Source: Cryomorpha sp963836915 (lineage in GTDB: Bacteria; Bacteroidota; Bacteroidia; Flavobacteriales_D; Cryomorphaceae). Taken from it: 64,000 nucleotides of DNA. The notes below the pieces were generated by a model that was given only the letters and a program-made list of their open reading frames with translations, was not told where the DNA came from and made no database searches. The stretch lies in contig CAWILH010000002.1 of the NCBI GenBank assembly GCA_963836915.1, positions 186,001 through 250,000 on the forward strand, given 5' to 3'. Shown in pieces: positions 15,753-24,974 of this stretch. The first letter of the stretch is position 1. Every line of letters starts with the position of its first letter. The translations under genes and the position numbers were made by a program.

Positions 15753-16457
15753 TCAAAAGCCTAGGTAGAAATCCTTCGTAAGTTCAATATACCGGGCCAC
15801 ATAATGATGCCTGCGGTCGGTTTCTATCGTAAATTGTTCATTCACTTCGTCTTGCGCTAGGCGCGAATACTCAAATAATATACGATGGGGCTCTTTTTCG
15901 GGGGTGGGCTGCACGAATGCTTTTCGGTTAAGGTGGCACCCAAGGGCTATCATTTCCTGATGGAATCTTTCAAAAGTATCGACGGGGTAGATCCCTGCGA
16001 AGATCCCTTTATCGGATAAGGAAGCAGCGGCTGCGGCCAATGCTGCAGGCTTTAAAGCCCGGGTATGCCGCGCGGCAGTTTTTCCGCTATGGGCAGGGGC
16101 AAGGCTATTCTCAAAAAATGGCGGGTTGGATACGATCAGATCATATTTCCCGGAAGGGCGGAAATCTTGCAGGCGGCAGGTTTCTATGCGCAGCCTTTCG
16201 TACCAGCGTGAATTTTTAAAGTTCACCTTTAGGTCAAGCAATGCATCGGGCTCAGGTTCTAAAGCTGTAATGGTGCTGCTGCTATTTCGCTGACAGAGCA
16301 TGAGCGATATCAGTCCCGTGCCGGCTCCGACATCCAGGATTTGGGCACCCGGAGAAAGGGAGCACCACGCTCCGAGCAGCACTCCATCGGTGCCCACCTT
16401 CATAGGCGCATTCGCTTGCTCAATGGTGAATTGCTTAAAGGTAAATGGAAGGCTCAA
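15753..16457 (-). CDS. trmN6: tRNA1(Val) (adenine37-N6)-methyltransferase family
   Basis: The 234-residue protein is a class I methyltransferase of the TrmN6/YfiC family, which methylates N6 of A37 in tRNA-Val. It shows FKQFTIEQANAPMKVGTDGVLLGAW at the start, the AdoMet loop DVGAGTG (42-48), and the N6-adenine motif NPPFF (111-115). It starts with TTG in a TTGA overlap with the rimM stop codon, so it is translationally coupled to rimM. In many other bacteria trmD and rplS follow rimM; here this tRNA methyltransferase takes that place. Confidence 0.9.
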   Translation of the reverse strand: MSLPFTFKQFTIEQANAPMKVGTDGVLLGAWCSLSPGAQILDVGAGTGLISLMLCQRNSSSTITALEPEPDALLDLKVNFKNSRWYERLRIETCRLQDFRPSGKYDLIVSNPPFFENSLAPAHSGKTAARHTRALKPAALAAAAASLSDKGIFAGIYPVDTFERFHQEMIALGCHLNRKAFVQPTPEKEPHRILFEYSRLAQDEVNEQFTIETDRRHHYVARYIELTKDFYLGF

Positions 16458-16987
16458 GACTTATTTACGCTGAGCAATTCTTCGGGTACATCTATGTCTA
16501 TGCGATTATCGGCAACCGATACCTTCTTCACAAAAACTTCATTTAATGGGATCAGGATTTCATCTTTACCATCTATTATTTGAAGCGTGGTATTCTGGTT
16601 ATAGTAAAATAGCTTTTCTACCGTTCCGATCATCCCCTTGCTTTGGTCATGTACTTCCATTCCTTCCAGTTGATGGAGATAGTACGCTCCTTCTTCCAGC
16701 TTAGGCAGCCTTGACAGGGGCAAGTACATATCACTTCCGGCCAGGTTGGTAGCTCGGTTTTGATCATCTACACCTTCGAGCTTTAAGAACACGAAGTTCT
16801 TGTCCTTTAAATTGATTTCATCAATAAAAAATGGAGTAAGGGTTCCGTTCAGATCTACCAGGATACTCTCCAATTTCTTATAGTCGCCGGTATCGTCGAC
16901 ATCAAAGAATCCGATCAAACCACCTTTAAAACCTTGCGCCTTTGAAAGGTAGCCCAGGTAATAGCAATCATCTTTTGAAATAATCAT
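16454..16987 (-). CDS. rimM: Ribosome maturation factor RimM
   Basis: The 177-residue product has the N-terminal RimM beta-barrel (YYLGYLSKAQGFKGGLIGFFDVDD, equivalent to the usual 'G.i...hGirGe'). A C-terminal PRC-barrel follows, with YYLHQLEGMEVHDQSKGMIGTVEKLFYYNQ and EILIPLNEVFVKKVSVADNRIDIDVPEEL. RimM binds S19 and helps assemble the 30S head. Length is normal. It lies downstream of rpsP, separated by a terminator-like hairpin, and overlaps trmN6 by 4 bp. Confidence 0.95.
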   Translation of the reverse strand: MIISKDDCYYLGYLSKAQGFKGGLIGFFDVDDTGDYKKLESILVDLNGTLTPFFIDEINLKDKNFVFLKLEGVDDQNRATNLAGSDMYLPLSRLPKLEEGAYYLHQLEGMEVHDQSKGMIGTVEKLFYYNQNTTLQIIDGKDEILIPLNEVFVKKVSVADNRIDIDVPEELLSVNKS

Positions 16988-17002
16988 GATAAGTTATGGT
17001 AG

Positions 17003-17051
17003 AAAAAAACCCCTGGCATATATCTCATATAAAGATAGCACCAGGGGTTTT
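17003..17051 (-). terminator. Terminator or attenuator between rpsP and rimM
   Basis: On the minus strand an 11-bp stem, AAAACCCCTGG / CCAGGGGTTTT, closes a 24-nt loop and is followed by seven Ts. It lies 32 bases after the rpsP stop codon and 16 before the rimM ATG. It probably lowers read-through, so that S16 is made in larger amounts than RimM and TrmN6. Confidence 0.8.
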
Positions 17052-17082
17052 GATTTAATATGGAGAATGGTTCGTTATTCTC

Positions 17083-17979
17083 TTATGCCTTCGCATTATC
17101 ATCGCCAGCATCAGCTTTTGGAGCATCATCCTTGGCATCAGCATCTTTTGCATCTTCTTTGGCAGGTTCGGCATCGGTCGCTGCGTCGGCTTGTGCTTCG
17201 GCAGTGGCTTTTGGCTCTTCCTTGGGTTCGGCTTTGGCTTCGGCTACCTGTGCTTCTGCTTCTCCGGTTTTCTCTTCCATTTTAGCTTCAGCCTTAGGCT
17301 CATCACCCTTTTTTTCTTCTTCTTTGGCCGGCTCAGCTTTGGCATCGGCTTTTTCTTCCACCTTCTCTTCTGCCTTGGCCACTGTTTCAGCTGCTTCTTC
17401 TACGGTTACTTCCTGCTCATTGGCCGCTATTTCTTTGGCTTCTTCGCTAGGTGTGTCCGAAATCTCAGCAGCTTCGGCGGCTTCGGGGGTATCTGTGGCT
17501 TCTGCTACAGGCTCTGGTTCAGGTCTATTGGCTTCAGCGATGGCCGCTGCACGCGCCTTGTTCTTCTCTACTTCTGCATTGAAACGGTCTTCGGCGGCTT
17601 TCTTCTCTGCTGCATCAAGTCCTGTTCGCTTGCCTTCTATTTTTTCGGCTTTTTCCTTCATCCAAGCATCAAACCTTTTCTCAGCCTCAGCTTCGTCAAA
17701 GGCACCCTTTGAAACCCCTTTCATCAAGTGGTTCTTGTAGAGCACTCCCTTATAGGAAAGAATTGCTTTGGCTGTATCGGTAGGCTGAGCGCCATTACCA
17801 AGCCATTTTACTGCTCCGTCTACATCTACGTCGATGGTAGCAGGATCGGTGTTTGGATTATAAAATCCGAGACGCTCAATGTACTTTCCGTCACGCGGAG
17901 CTCTAGCGTCTGCCACTACAATGTGAAAATAGGGTTTACCTTTTTTACCGTGGCGTTGTAATCTAATTTTTACTGGCAT
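17083..17979 (-). CDS. rpsP: 30S ribosomal protein S16 with a long Ala/Glu/Lys-rich C-terminal extension
   Basis: Residues 1-85 are S16: MPVKIRLQRHGKKGKPYFHIVVADARAPRDG, ERLGFYNP and a later VKWLGNGAQPTDTAKAIL. S16 binds 16S rRNA in the 30S body. Beyond that the chain runs on for about 210 residues: a charged helical part (86-150), then a low-complexity tail of Ala, Glu, Lys, Asp and Pro with no Cys or aromatic residues. Bacteroidota S16 proteins are often extended, but 298 residues is long. The tail should be disordered or helical and is probably outside the ribosome core. The strong compositional bias produces a long open frame on the other strand, which is not a gene. Confidence 0.95.
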   Translation of the reverse strand: MPVKIRLQRHGKKGKPYFHIVVADARAPRDGKYIERLGFYNPNTDPATIDVDVDGAVKWLGNGAQPTDTAKAILSYKGVLYKNHLMKGVSKGAFDEAEAEKRFDAWMKEKAEKIEGKRTGLDAAEKKAAEDRFNAEVEKNKARAAAIAEANRPEPEPVAEATDTPEAAEAAEISDTPSEEAKEIAANEQEVTVEEAAETVAKAEEKVEEKADAKAEPAKEEEKKGDEPKAEAKMEEKTGEAEAQVAEAKAEPKEEPKATAEAQADAATDAEPAKEDAKDADAKDDAPKADAGDDNAKA

Positions 17980-18035
17980 ATAACATTAATTGTTGTGGAG
18001 TTCCAGACTCCGTTCATTAATTTGGGGCGCAAAGA

Positions 18036-19397
18036 TCAACTTTTTATTTTAATTGTGGAAGTATTTTTTTCAGGTGGTATTTCATCCGTTTCATCTCCTG
18101 CACCATACCAGTCTACATTTCGCGTAAAGTGCATCACCATTGCGATAAGCACCAGCAAGCCAAGGCTGCCGATGAGCAGCGAGTAGGCTTCTGCATTCAA
18201 GATCACATAGATAAAGCCGTATATGAAAGAGAACAACGCTGCGAATAAGGCCGTGACCCGCAAAGATTTTGAAATGAAATAGAAATAATAGGACACGATG
18301 GCCACGATGGCCGCAGCGCTGCTGAGAAAGGCTAGCCCAAACGACATATGCTCTGATAGCGCCACGAGCACCACGTAGAAGATAAGCATGGCAAATCCCA
18401 CGATGGTATATTGTATCGGATGGATTTTTAAGCGACGCAATATTTCAAAGAAGAAAAAAAATGAGAAGGTGAGCGCGATGATCATAAAGGCGTATTTCAC
18501 AGCGCGATTTGTCTTTTGGTAGATATCGACCGGTTCTATAAAGTCAACTCCAAAATTCCATTGGGTCAAGTCGGGAAAATAATCTTGCCATACCTGCGAG
18601 AAGCTCCGATTATAATCGAGTATGCGCCAGTTGGCTGTAAATCCATCTTCCCTTACCGTATGGCCTTCCGGCAAAAAAGAACCAACAAAACTCGGGTCGG
18701 GCCAGCTCGATTTTATCTTTACATCGGTGGTTTTTCCCAAGGGGCTCACGTAAAAAGATGAGCTTCCCTTAAGCTCTATCTCACCCGAAAAGGACACTTG
18801 CCGATCTCCATCGTTCAGCTTCGCTTTACCGTGAATGCCGCTGCTGAGATTTACGGCAGGTGGCAGCCCAGGCAAAATCTCCAACTCCCCCTTCCCCCAC
18901 ATCACTTTGGCGATTTTACTGATACCGCGGGGATCGCTGATGGCTATGCTCAGGGTAGCCTTATCCCACTGAAAGCGAGAAGTATCGATGCCCAGCGTAG
19001 GGATTACGGAAAGGTCAAAATTTCCATTTATTTTAAGATCAGACTGATAAAGTATGGCGCGGTAGATACTGCGCTTCTTTACCTTCGGTGCGATCTCTCC
19101 TGATATTGAAAGAAGCTCGGGCAAGATGTGCAAATGACGGGTTTCAATCTTTTCATTCTTGGTGCCCTCGTTCACCAACTCCCCATAGGGTATGGTAAGG
19201 ATAGGCCCAGTGATAGTCTGCCGCTGTCCCCATTTTGAACTTATTTCCGTGATCACTTCATCTTGTAGTCCGCTGCGCTCATAAATCAGGGATTCGATCT
19301 GCAGGCTCGGTATGAGCAGTAGCAGCGTGATGATCAATACGGTCAGCACTTTGAAGGTGGGCGAGTTTCGTACCCAATTCTGCATTTTGGTAGCCAT
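18036..19397 (-). CDS. creD: Inner-membrane protein of the CreD family
   Basis: This 453-residue protein has one N-terminal membrane helix (VLTVLIITLLLLIPSLQI) with the family motif IPSLQIESLIYERSGLQDEVITEISSKWG. A periplasmic domain of about 250 residues follows (RTGPILTIPYG-like, SGEIELKGSSSFYVSPLGKTTDVKIKSSWPDPSFVGSFLP), then five or six C-terminal membrane segments. CreD belongs to the CreBC regulon in enterobacteria, where it affects envelope stress and colicin E2 tolerance; its biochemical role is unknown. No creBC homologues are near. Transcribed alone. Confidence 0.93.
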   Translation of the reverse strand: MATKMQNWVRNSPTFKVLTVLIITLLLLIPSLQIESLIYERSGLQDEVITEISSKWGQRQTITGPILTIPYGELVNEGTKNEKIETRHLHILPELLSISGEIAPKVKKRSIYRAILYQSDLKINGNFDLSVIPTLGIDTSRFQWDKATLSIAISDPRGISKIAKVMWGKGELEILPGLPPAVNLSSGIHGKAKLNDGDRQVSFSGEIELKGSSSFYVSPLGKTTDVKIKSSWPDPSFVGSFLPEGHTVREDGFTANWRILDYNRSFSQVWQDYFPDLTQWNFGVDFIEPVDIYQKTNRAVKYAFMIIALTFSFFFFFEILRRLKIHPIQYTIVGFAMLIFYVVLVALSEHMSFGLAFLSSAAAIVAIVSYYFYFISKSLRVTALFAALFSFIYGFIYVILNAEAYSLLIGSLGLLVLIAMVMHFTRNVDWYGAGDETDEIPPEKNTSTIKIKS

Positions 19398-19567
19398 GGT
19401 AGTTTTTGATTTTTGGTTTTAGCTAAAGCGCAAAAAGAAAGAGCGTAGTATAACTGTATCTCTAAACTATAGCCAAAATGCCTGAACGAATGTTAATGCG
19501 CATGGCAATGTACGGTCAAAAAAAGTGAACTGTCGGGTGCTTGACCATTCATCTGCTATGGCCGGTC

Positions 19568-19575
19568 TATTTTTG
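19568..19575 (+). promoter_or_regulatory. Bacteroidota-type -7 element before the cupredoxin-like gene
   Basis: TATTTTTG matches TAnnTTTG and lies 25 bases before the ATG at 19600. A TTG at 19541-19543 is 24 bases upstream, one base longer than the usual spacing limit I know for Flavobacterium promoters. Confidence 0.45.
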
Positions 19576-19599
19576 TGGTCTAATTTAAAAACGATAAAC

Positions 19600-19992
19600 A
19601 TGAAACGATTTCAGAAATTAATGACCGTTACAGCCGCTTTTATTTTCCTTTTCACCTATTCAGCTTCAGCGCAAGATGCCATGAAGGAAAAGAAAGATAT
19701 GAAAGCAAAAACCATAACGTTGACCCAGACACCTGGTGAATTTGCCGAGAAGGACATGACCTTAAAGCCAGGTAATTATATTTTTCAAGTTGATAATCAA
19801 GAAGTGGGCAAGGATGTGGGATTCTATCTACACCCAAAAGGGTCGGAAAAGCCCGTTGAAAACTCTGATAAAGCAGGGCTTATTCCCAATAATGAGTCGC
19901 GCAGCACGGGGGTAGTAAGTTTGGAGAAAGGAGAGTACGTTTATTCATGCCCGCTAAATCCTACCGAAGATTATACGATCACGGTAAAGTGA
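19600..19992 (+). CDS. Small secreted cupredoxin-like protein
   Basis: The ATG at 19600 gives a 130-residue protein with a clean signal peptide (MKRFQKLMTVTAAFIFLFTYSASAQ). The frame is open further upstream to 19525 but the promoter element falls within that part. The mature domain has a plastocyanin/cupredoxin-like order of strands (KPGNYIFQVDNQEVGKDVGFYLHPKG ... VVSLEKGEYVYSCPLNPTEDYTITVK). A Cys and a His (FYLHP, YSCPLNP) are in positions that could bind copper, but a second His is missing, so metal binding is uncertain. It stands alone, followed by a strong terminator. Confidence 0.85.
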   Translation: MKRFQKLMTVTAAFIFLFTYSASAQDAMKEKKDMKAKTITLTQTPGEFAEKDMTLKPGNYIFQVDNQEVGKDVGFYLHPKGSEKPVENSDKAGLIPNNESRSTGVVSLEKGEYVYSCPLNPTEDYTITVK

Positions 19993-20026
19993 AAATTTTA
20001 AAACCTTTATGGTTGGTTTAGTGCAA

Positions 20027-20051
20027 AGCACCGCTTCGGCGGTGTTTTTTT
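20027..20051 (+). terminator. Rho-independent terminator after the cupredoxin-like gene
   Basis: CACCGC and GCGGTG (20029-20034, 20039-20044) form a 6-bp GC-rich stem with a UUCG tetraloop, followed by seven Ts. Confidence 0.9.
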
Positions 20052-20159
20052 GCTTAAGCCACTCGCTATCCGAGTGGGTTTCGAACTTTTCCTTCGGGTC
20101 TAAGGCTTTCGCCAAAACGAATGGTATGAAGCTTTCGCCAAGTAAATAAAAGCTCATTC

Positions 20160-21692
20160 TCAAGCATCTTCCACCAAAATATTCCCATTCATCTCTGCTG
20201 GAATAGCAGCCCCCATCATATGCAGGATAGTAGGCGCCAGGTCGGCCAGTTTTCCATTATGGATCTTGGCGTTTTTCATACGTTCGGAGATCAAGATGCA
20301 GGGCACCGGATTTAAAGTATGCTCCGTATTGGGTGAGCCATCTGGATTCCGCATTTTATCTGCATTTCCGTGGTCGGCAATCATAATCACTTCATAGCCA
20401 TTTTTAGACGCTGCTGCAGCCACGTCTTTTGCGCAAGCATCTACTACTTCACAGGCTTTTGCGGCAGCTTCTATATTTCCGGTATGCCCCACCATATCGG
20501 GATTGGCAAAATTTAGCACCATAAAGTCAATCTCCCTTTCGGTCAGCACGTCTACCGCTTTATCGCGGATGCAGGCTGCGGCCATCTCTGGCATCAGGTC
20601 AAAAGTCTCCACTTTTGGGGTGGGGCACATATGGCGCTCTTCTCCATCAAATACATCTTCGCGGCCACCACTAAAGAAGAAGGTCACATGCGGATACTTT
20701 ATAGATTCTGCCAGTCTGAACTGTTTCTTGCCGGCATTGGCCAACGCTTCACCCAGCGTATTGGTGAGATTGTTTGCTTCAAAAAGCACTTTTATTCCTT
20801 TGAAATGCTCATCATAGCGGGTCATGGTCGCAAAGTCGAGCTTCTTGGTGCTGAATCCTTCTTCGGGCATATCTTTCTGCGAAAGCACTTCGGTAAGCTC
20901 ACGAAGCCTGTCGGTGCGGAAGTTGAAGCATATCACCATATCACCATCACCGATTGTGGCCACAGGCTTTTCATGTTTGGTGAGGATTATAGGCTTTATG
21001 AATTCGTCAGTTTCCGAGGTCGCATATTTACGGTCTATGGCGGCCATCAGATCGGTCGTATGTTCTCCCTTGCCATGCACCAATGCATCATAGGCAGGCT
21101 TTATCCTTTGCTGCCAGCGCTTATCCCGGTCCATTCCAAAATAGCGGCCCGATACGGTCGCAATTTCTCCGGTAGTGACCTGTAGATGATTTTGGAGCTC
21201 TTGTAAAAAGCCTTTGCCTTCTTTCGGATCCGTGTCCCGACCATCGGTAAAAGCATGGATGAATACCTGCTCAAGACCTTTGCTATGCGCTACTTCTGTG
21301 ATGGCTTTCAAGTGATCGATATGGGAGTGCACGCCGCCGTCAGATACAAGCCCTACGAGGTGTACTTTTTGATTCTTGGCCTTGGCGCTATCGAGCATGT
21401 CGTTCAGCGCTTGGTTTTTATGAAAGCTTTGGTCGGCAATGGCACGGTTTATACGAAGCAACATTTGGTATACCACTCGGCCTGCTCCAATATTCATGTG
21501 GCCTACTTCGGAGTTTCCCATTTGGCCTTCTGGCAAACCGACAGCAGAGCCAAAAGTGTCCAGCTCGCTATTGGGGTATTTTGTGTAGAGCGAATCAACA
21601 AAAGGGGTATTAGCCCGGGCAATGGCCGACACTTCGGGATCCAACCCTTTTCCCCATCCATCCAAAATCATTAATACTACTTTTTTTGACAT
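20160..21692 (-). CDS. gpmI: 2,3-bisphosphoglycerate-independent phosphoglycerate mutase
   Basis: The 510-residue enzyme interconverts 3- and 2-phosphoglycerate with Mn2+ in glycolysis and gluconeogenesis. It shows MILDGWGKG with the metal-binding Asp, the phosphoserine loop GNSEVGHMNIGAGR (Ser61), HAFTDGRDTDP, SGRYFGMDRDKRW, and the C-terminal metal sites FANPDMVGHTGN and IADHGNADKM. Length and order are those of the alkaline-phosphatase-like family. With pckA in the same window it is part of central carbon metabolism. It is monocistronic as far as can be seen. Confidence 0.98.
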   Translation of the reverse strand: MSKKVVLMILDGWGKGLDPEVSAIARANTPFVDSLYTKYPNSELDTFGSAVGLPEGQMGNSEVGHMNIGAGRVVYQMLLRINRAIADQSFHKNQALNDMLDSAKAKNQKVHLVGLVSDGGVHSHIDHLKAITEVAHSKGLEQVFIHAFTDGRDTDPKEGKGFLQELQNHLQVTTGEIATVSGRYFGMDRDKRWQQRIKPAYDALVHGKGEHTTDLMAAIDRKYATSETDEFIKPIILTKHEKPVATIGDGDMVICFNFRTDRLRELTEVLSQKDMPEEGFSTKKLDFATMTRYDEHFKGIKVLFEANNLTNTLGEALANAGKKQFRLAESIKYPHVTFFFSGGREDVFDGEERHMCPTPKVETFDLMPEMAAACIRDKAVDVLTEREIDFMVLNFANPDMVGHTGNIEAAAKACEVVDACAKDVAAAASKNGYEVIMIADHGNADKMRNPDGSPNTEHTLNPVPCILISERMKNAKIHNGKLADLAPTILHMMGAAIPAEMNGNILVEDA

Positions 21693-21837
21693 CTCTCCGT
21701 TATTATTTGCGGGCGAAGTTAAAGGTTTTACCCTTTTGCCTGAGCGCTTTCTAGCGATGGTCTAAATTATTTTCAAGGTAGGGATTATAGGTATTGATCT
21801 GGATGGTTGCGATTAAAACATCCATCAGAAAGCATTC

Positions 21838-24768
21838 CTAAATCTCTAACACAAAGCTCACTAGATTTTGATCTGAATCGAGATCTAGTTTTTTGCGCAA
21901 GCGATACCTACTTATTTCAACGCCTCGTACTGATATATTCAGAAGCGGGGCAATCTCCTTGGTGCTTAGGTTCATACGTAGATAGGCGCAAAGTTTTTGA
22001 TCTTTTGGGGTAAGCTCAGGATGGTTGGCACGTAGCCTTGAAAAGAAGTTTTCGTGCACCTGATCGAAGTAAGTTTCAAACTGCTCCCAGCTTCTGTCCA
22101 ACCTTCCATCAGCTTCGATGGTACGTTCTATTTTTTTTGCTTTTTGTCTGATCTTTTCAGGGGCATTCTTGGCGAGTTCCCCAAGGTCTGATTTTATCTT
22201 TGTAAGTATTTCGCCCTTTTGAACCAGATGCATAGTGGCCGATGCCAGCTTGCTGTTCTTATGTGCGATCTCACTTCTGAGTCGCTCATTTCTCAGGGCT
22301 ACCACTTCATTTTCCGATTTTTCTACGCTCTTTTTGAGCCATGCTTCCTTCTCTTCGTATTTTCTGGCAGCGCGCAGTTTCGATATTTCTGCTTTTCGCT
22401 TTTCACGTCTTTGTACGTAGCGGGTGAGCATCACCAAGCTGCCCATTATTACGAAGGCGTACAGCACCCGTGCCGGGAGGCTTGCGTACCAAGGGTGGTT
22501 TACGGTAAAGCGGTATTCTTCAATTTGGCTCAGCTTTCCACGTGCATTGCGCGCCTGCACCCGGAAGGTGTATTTTCCGGGGCTCAAGCTGGTGTACGCC
22601 TGCTCGTTTGCAAGGTGCCACTCCGACCATTCAGAGTCAAAACCATCGAGTAGAAAGCGGTATTCCATTCGGTTCAGCTTTTGAAAATTAGGACTCGAAA
22701 ATCTAAAACTGATCTCTTTATGGTCATGTTCAAATTTTTGTCTGGCATCATCGCTATCCAATTTCAGCCTTTGCGTAGCAGATCCTGCTCCGGTAAGGGT
22801 TACTTCGGTAATGCCAAAGCCGAAAGGAAAGTCTGCATCTTTTTCTTTGGTGGCATCGAAGCGAATGAAACCGCCTTCCGTAGCGATGAAAATATTGGAA
22901 GGGTCGTAATAATGGATATTTTCAAACCCTTCTAGCAATAAATCTTGTAGCGGGCTGAAATAGCGCACCTTCAAATCATTGTAAAGACCTGCTCGGTCTA
23001 TCTCTACCATCCCAAACTTATCATCTATCGAAAACCATATATTGCCGATCTCATCTTCGGTCAGCGCTTTTATATTTTTACCGGCACCCAGAAGTTCTGT
23101 TAGCTCCTTGTGTGGGAGAAACCTTTCTTCGGCGGGGTTATATCCATAGATCCCTTTTGGTGATGAGAAGACCAGCTCATCGTTGATTTTGGCCACGCCG
23201 ATAAAGAGATCGGTGGGCAAGCCATCTTTGATTCCATATTGTTCCACCGCTTTTATCTCTCCTTCAGCAACGTCGATACTGAGTTTAAATAATCCGCGAT
23301 ACGCGTGGGAGACCCATATTTTTCCTTGATGGTCTTCTTCAAAAATCCGAGCAGATTCGTCAAATCCGTTGAGCCGATCGATCAATTTCAGCGCTCCATC
23401 ATCATCGATTTGATAGAGATATAATCCCGAATAGGTGCCTTGTAGGGCGTATCCGGGGTGTTGCTTGAGTTCCATTATTTTCCAAGCCCCCGCTATGTTG
23501 CTTATGGGTTTGGTGTCTGTGCCAAATAGCGTCCTGCTTCCGCTATGTTGATTTATGATCAGCCGATTATCGATGATGTCGAGACCCCAGACCTGTCCGC
23601 GGGTGTGTTTTACCATTTTAAATGCTGTCTGACCCACTTCGAGGCTTCTGGGCGACCATTCCAATTCAAACAAACCTTGATTGGTTCCGAAATAGAGTTT
23701 ATCACCAAATGCCCGCGAGGTGTAGCCCGTGCCTTCGATTCCTGCCTCTGCGCCAATCGATCTAAATGCCGAGCTATACTCAAAATAGCTTACGCCATTA
23801 TCCAACGCCAGCCACAGGTTTGAAAGCTTATCTTCATAGATGGCCAATACTGTATTATTCTGAAGCCCTTCCGAAGTGGTAATCCTTTGCGTAATCCTAC
23901 CATTTTTTGATAGGATGACAAGTCCGTTAAGGCTCGTGCCAATAGCGTAGCTGCCATCTTTCAGGGGTATCGCGCAATAGGGCTGTTCTGTTTTGAGCGT
24001 ATTCAGCGCATCATTTTCCCAGGCTCTAATCCCTGCGCCAGTAAGGAAGTACAGGCCTTTTAGCGCTGTGACCAGCAAAATAGAATCGGCCGAGTAGGGC
24101 AGGATTGCAGCCAGTCTGTCATTGCCAAACTCGTGAAGCGAGCTGATGGCTTCCAGCCCGCTGCCATTTAATCTGAACAGCCCTTTCTCTTTATCTTGGA
24201 AATAGAGCGATGCATTGAGCTCAAAATAATTCTCGAAGCGTTCACCGGGCGGTTGGATAAGGGTGCAGGCCGAATCTTCGAAATGTATGATTTCTTTTTC
24301 GGAACAATAATAAACCCCCGCATCGACAGAAAATATTTTCCAAATATCCTCGAAATTCCGTCGGTCGGCAGGAACCCTATTTGTTAAGGATACATATTCA
24401 AAGTCTACCGTACTTGTTTTTGGTTCGATATAGCCAATTTCATTTTGTCCGCCTATATAGATTCTTCCATTGCTATCCATCTTTACCGATCTACCTACCG
24501 TATGGTTGGGCAACTGTAAGTTGTTCCAGTCATACCCGTCATAGGTTAGTATTCCTTTATTATTGCCTATTACCACCGTTCCGCCGTCCGTCTGGTCTAT
24601 GCTCCAGTTCTGGGTGCCCGCTTTATAGGTGGTTCTATAATAATTGGTGATCGGCTGGTGACCTATGCTGAGGTTTTGTCCGGAGACTCTGGCAGTAATT
24701 CCGATGAGAAGAAACCCTGCCACGGACATAGGTCGCAATGATCGTACGAAAGAGAGAATCTTAAACAT
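21838..24768 (-). CDS. Membrane-spanning sensor with beta-propeller, triple-tyrosine domain and LuxR-type HTH
   Basis: The 976-residue protein has a signal peptide, a large periplasmic part with propeller-type repeats (GTVVIGNNKGILTYDG, GRIYIGGQNEIGYIEP, NLWLALDNGVSYFEY, GKIWVSHAYRGLFKL), and a Y_Y_Y domain (about 695-770, ending SPGKYTFRVQARNARGKLS). One membrane helix (about 775-795), a long coiled coil and a C-terminal LuxR/GerE-like helix-turn-helix (LTPKDQKLCAYLRMNLSTKEIAPLLNIS, about 919-976) follow. No histidine kinase or receiver domain is present, so it should act as a one-component regulator. It is divergent from a GH16 gene, and polysaccharide sensing is inferred from that. Confidence 0.9.
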   Translation of the reverse strand: MFKILSFVRSLRPMSVAGFLLIGITARVSGQNLSIGHQPITNYYRTTYKAGTQNWSIDQTDGGTVVIGNNKGILTYDGYDWNNLQLPNHTVGRSVKMDSNGRIYIGGQNEIGYIEPKTSTVDFEYVSLTNRVPADRRNFEDIWKIFSVDAGVYYCSEKEIIHFEDSACTLIQPPGERFENYFELNASLYFQDKEKGLFRLNGSGLEAISSLHEFGNDRLAAILPYSADSILLVTALKGLYFLTGAGIRAWENDALNTLKTEQPYCAIPLKDGSYAIGTSLNGLVILSKNGRITQRITTSEGLQNNTVLAIYEDKLSNLWLALDNGVSYFEYSSAFRSIGAEAGIEGTGYTSRAFGDKLYFGTNQGLFELEWSPRSLEVGQTAFKMVKHTRGQVWGLDIIDNRLIINQHSGSRTLFGTDTKPISNIAGAWKIMELKQHPGYALQGTYSGLYLYQIDDDGALKLIDRLNGFDESARIFEEDHQGKIWVSHAYRGLFKLSIDVAEGEIKAVEQYGIKDGLPTDLFIGVAKINDELVFSSPKGIYGYNPAEERFLPHKELTELLGAGKNIKALTEDEIGNIWFSIDDKFGMVEIDRAGLYNDLKVRYFSPLQDLLLEGFENIHYYDPSNIFIATEGGFIRFDATKEKDADFPFGFGITEVTLTGAGSATQRLKLDSDDARQKFEHDHKEISFRFSSPNFQKLNRMEYRFLLDGFDSEWSEWHLANEQAYTSLSPGKYTFRVQARNARGKLSQIEEYRFTVNHPWYASLPARVLYAFVIMGSLVMLTRYVQRREKRKAEISKLRAARKYEEKEAWLKKSVEKSENEVVALRNERLRSEIAHKNSKLASATMHLVQKGEILTKIKSDLGELAKNAPEKIRQKAKKIERTIEADGRLDRSWEQFETYFDQVHENFFSRLRANHPELTPKDQKLCAYLRMNLSTKEIAPLLNISVRGVEISRYRLRKKLDLDSDQNLVSFVLEI

Positions 24769-24937
24769 GTAGTAAGGCTAGCTTGCGGTTGAGATAGTTA
24801 ATATTTTCATGATATATTTGAAAACCAATATAGTAAAGCTGGATATTTTTATATTGATGTAGGTGTGATGTAACGAATTATAAACTGGATGTACGGAAGA
24901 TGTATTTTCAAATGTATGGAAAACTGAGAGACATTCA

Positions 24938-24945
24938 TAGATTTG
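24938..24945 (+). promoter_or_regulatory. -7 promoter element before the GH16 gene
   Basis: TAGATTTG matches TAnnTTTG exactly, 30 bases before the ATG at 24975. A convincing -33 TTG was not found, so an activator, possibly the divergent LuxR-type protein, may be needed. Confidence 0.42.
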
Positions 24946-24974
24946 TGTGCTTAGTACACCAATTCAATTATATC

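Noticed and set aside
17060..17740. Long plus-strand frame opposite rpsP
   Set aside because: It is a mirror image of the Ala/Glu/Lys-rich tail of S16, with no domain and a compositional bias that comes from the sense strand.
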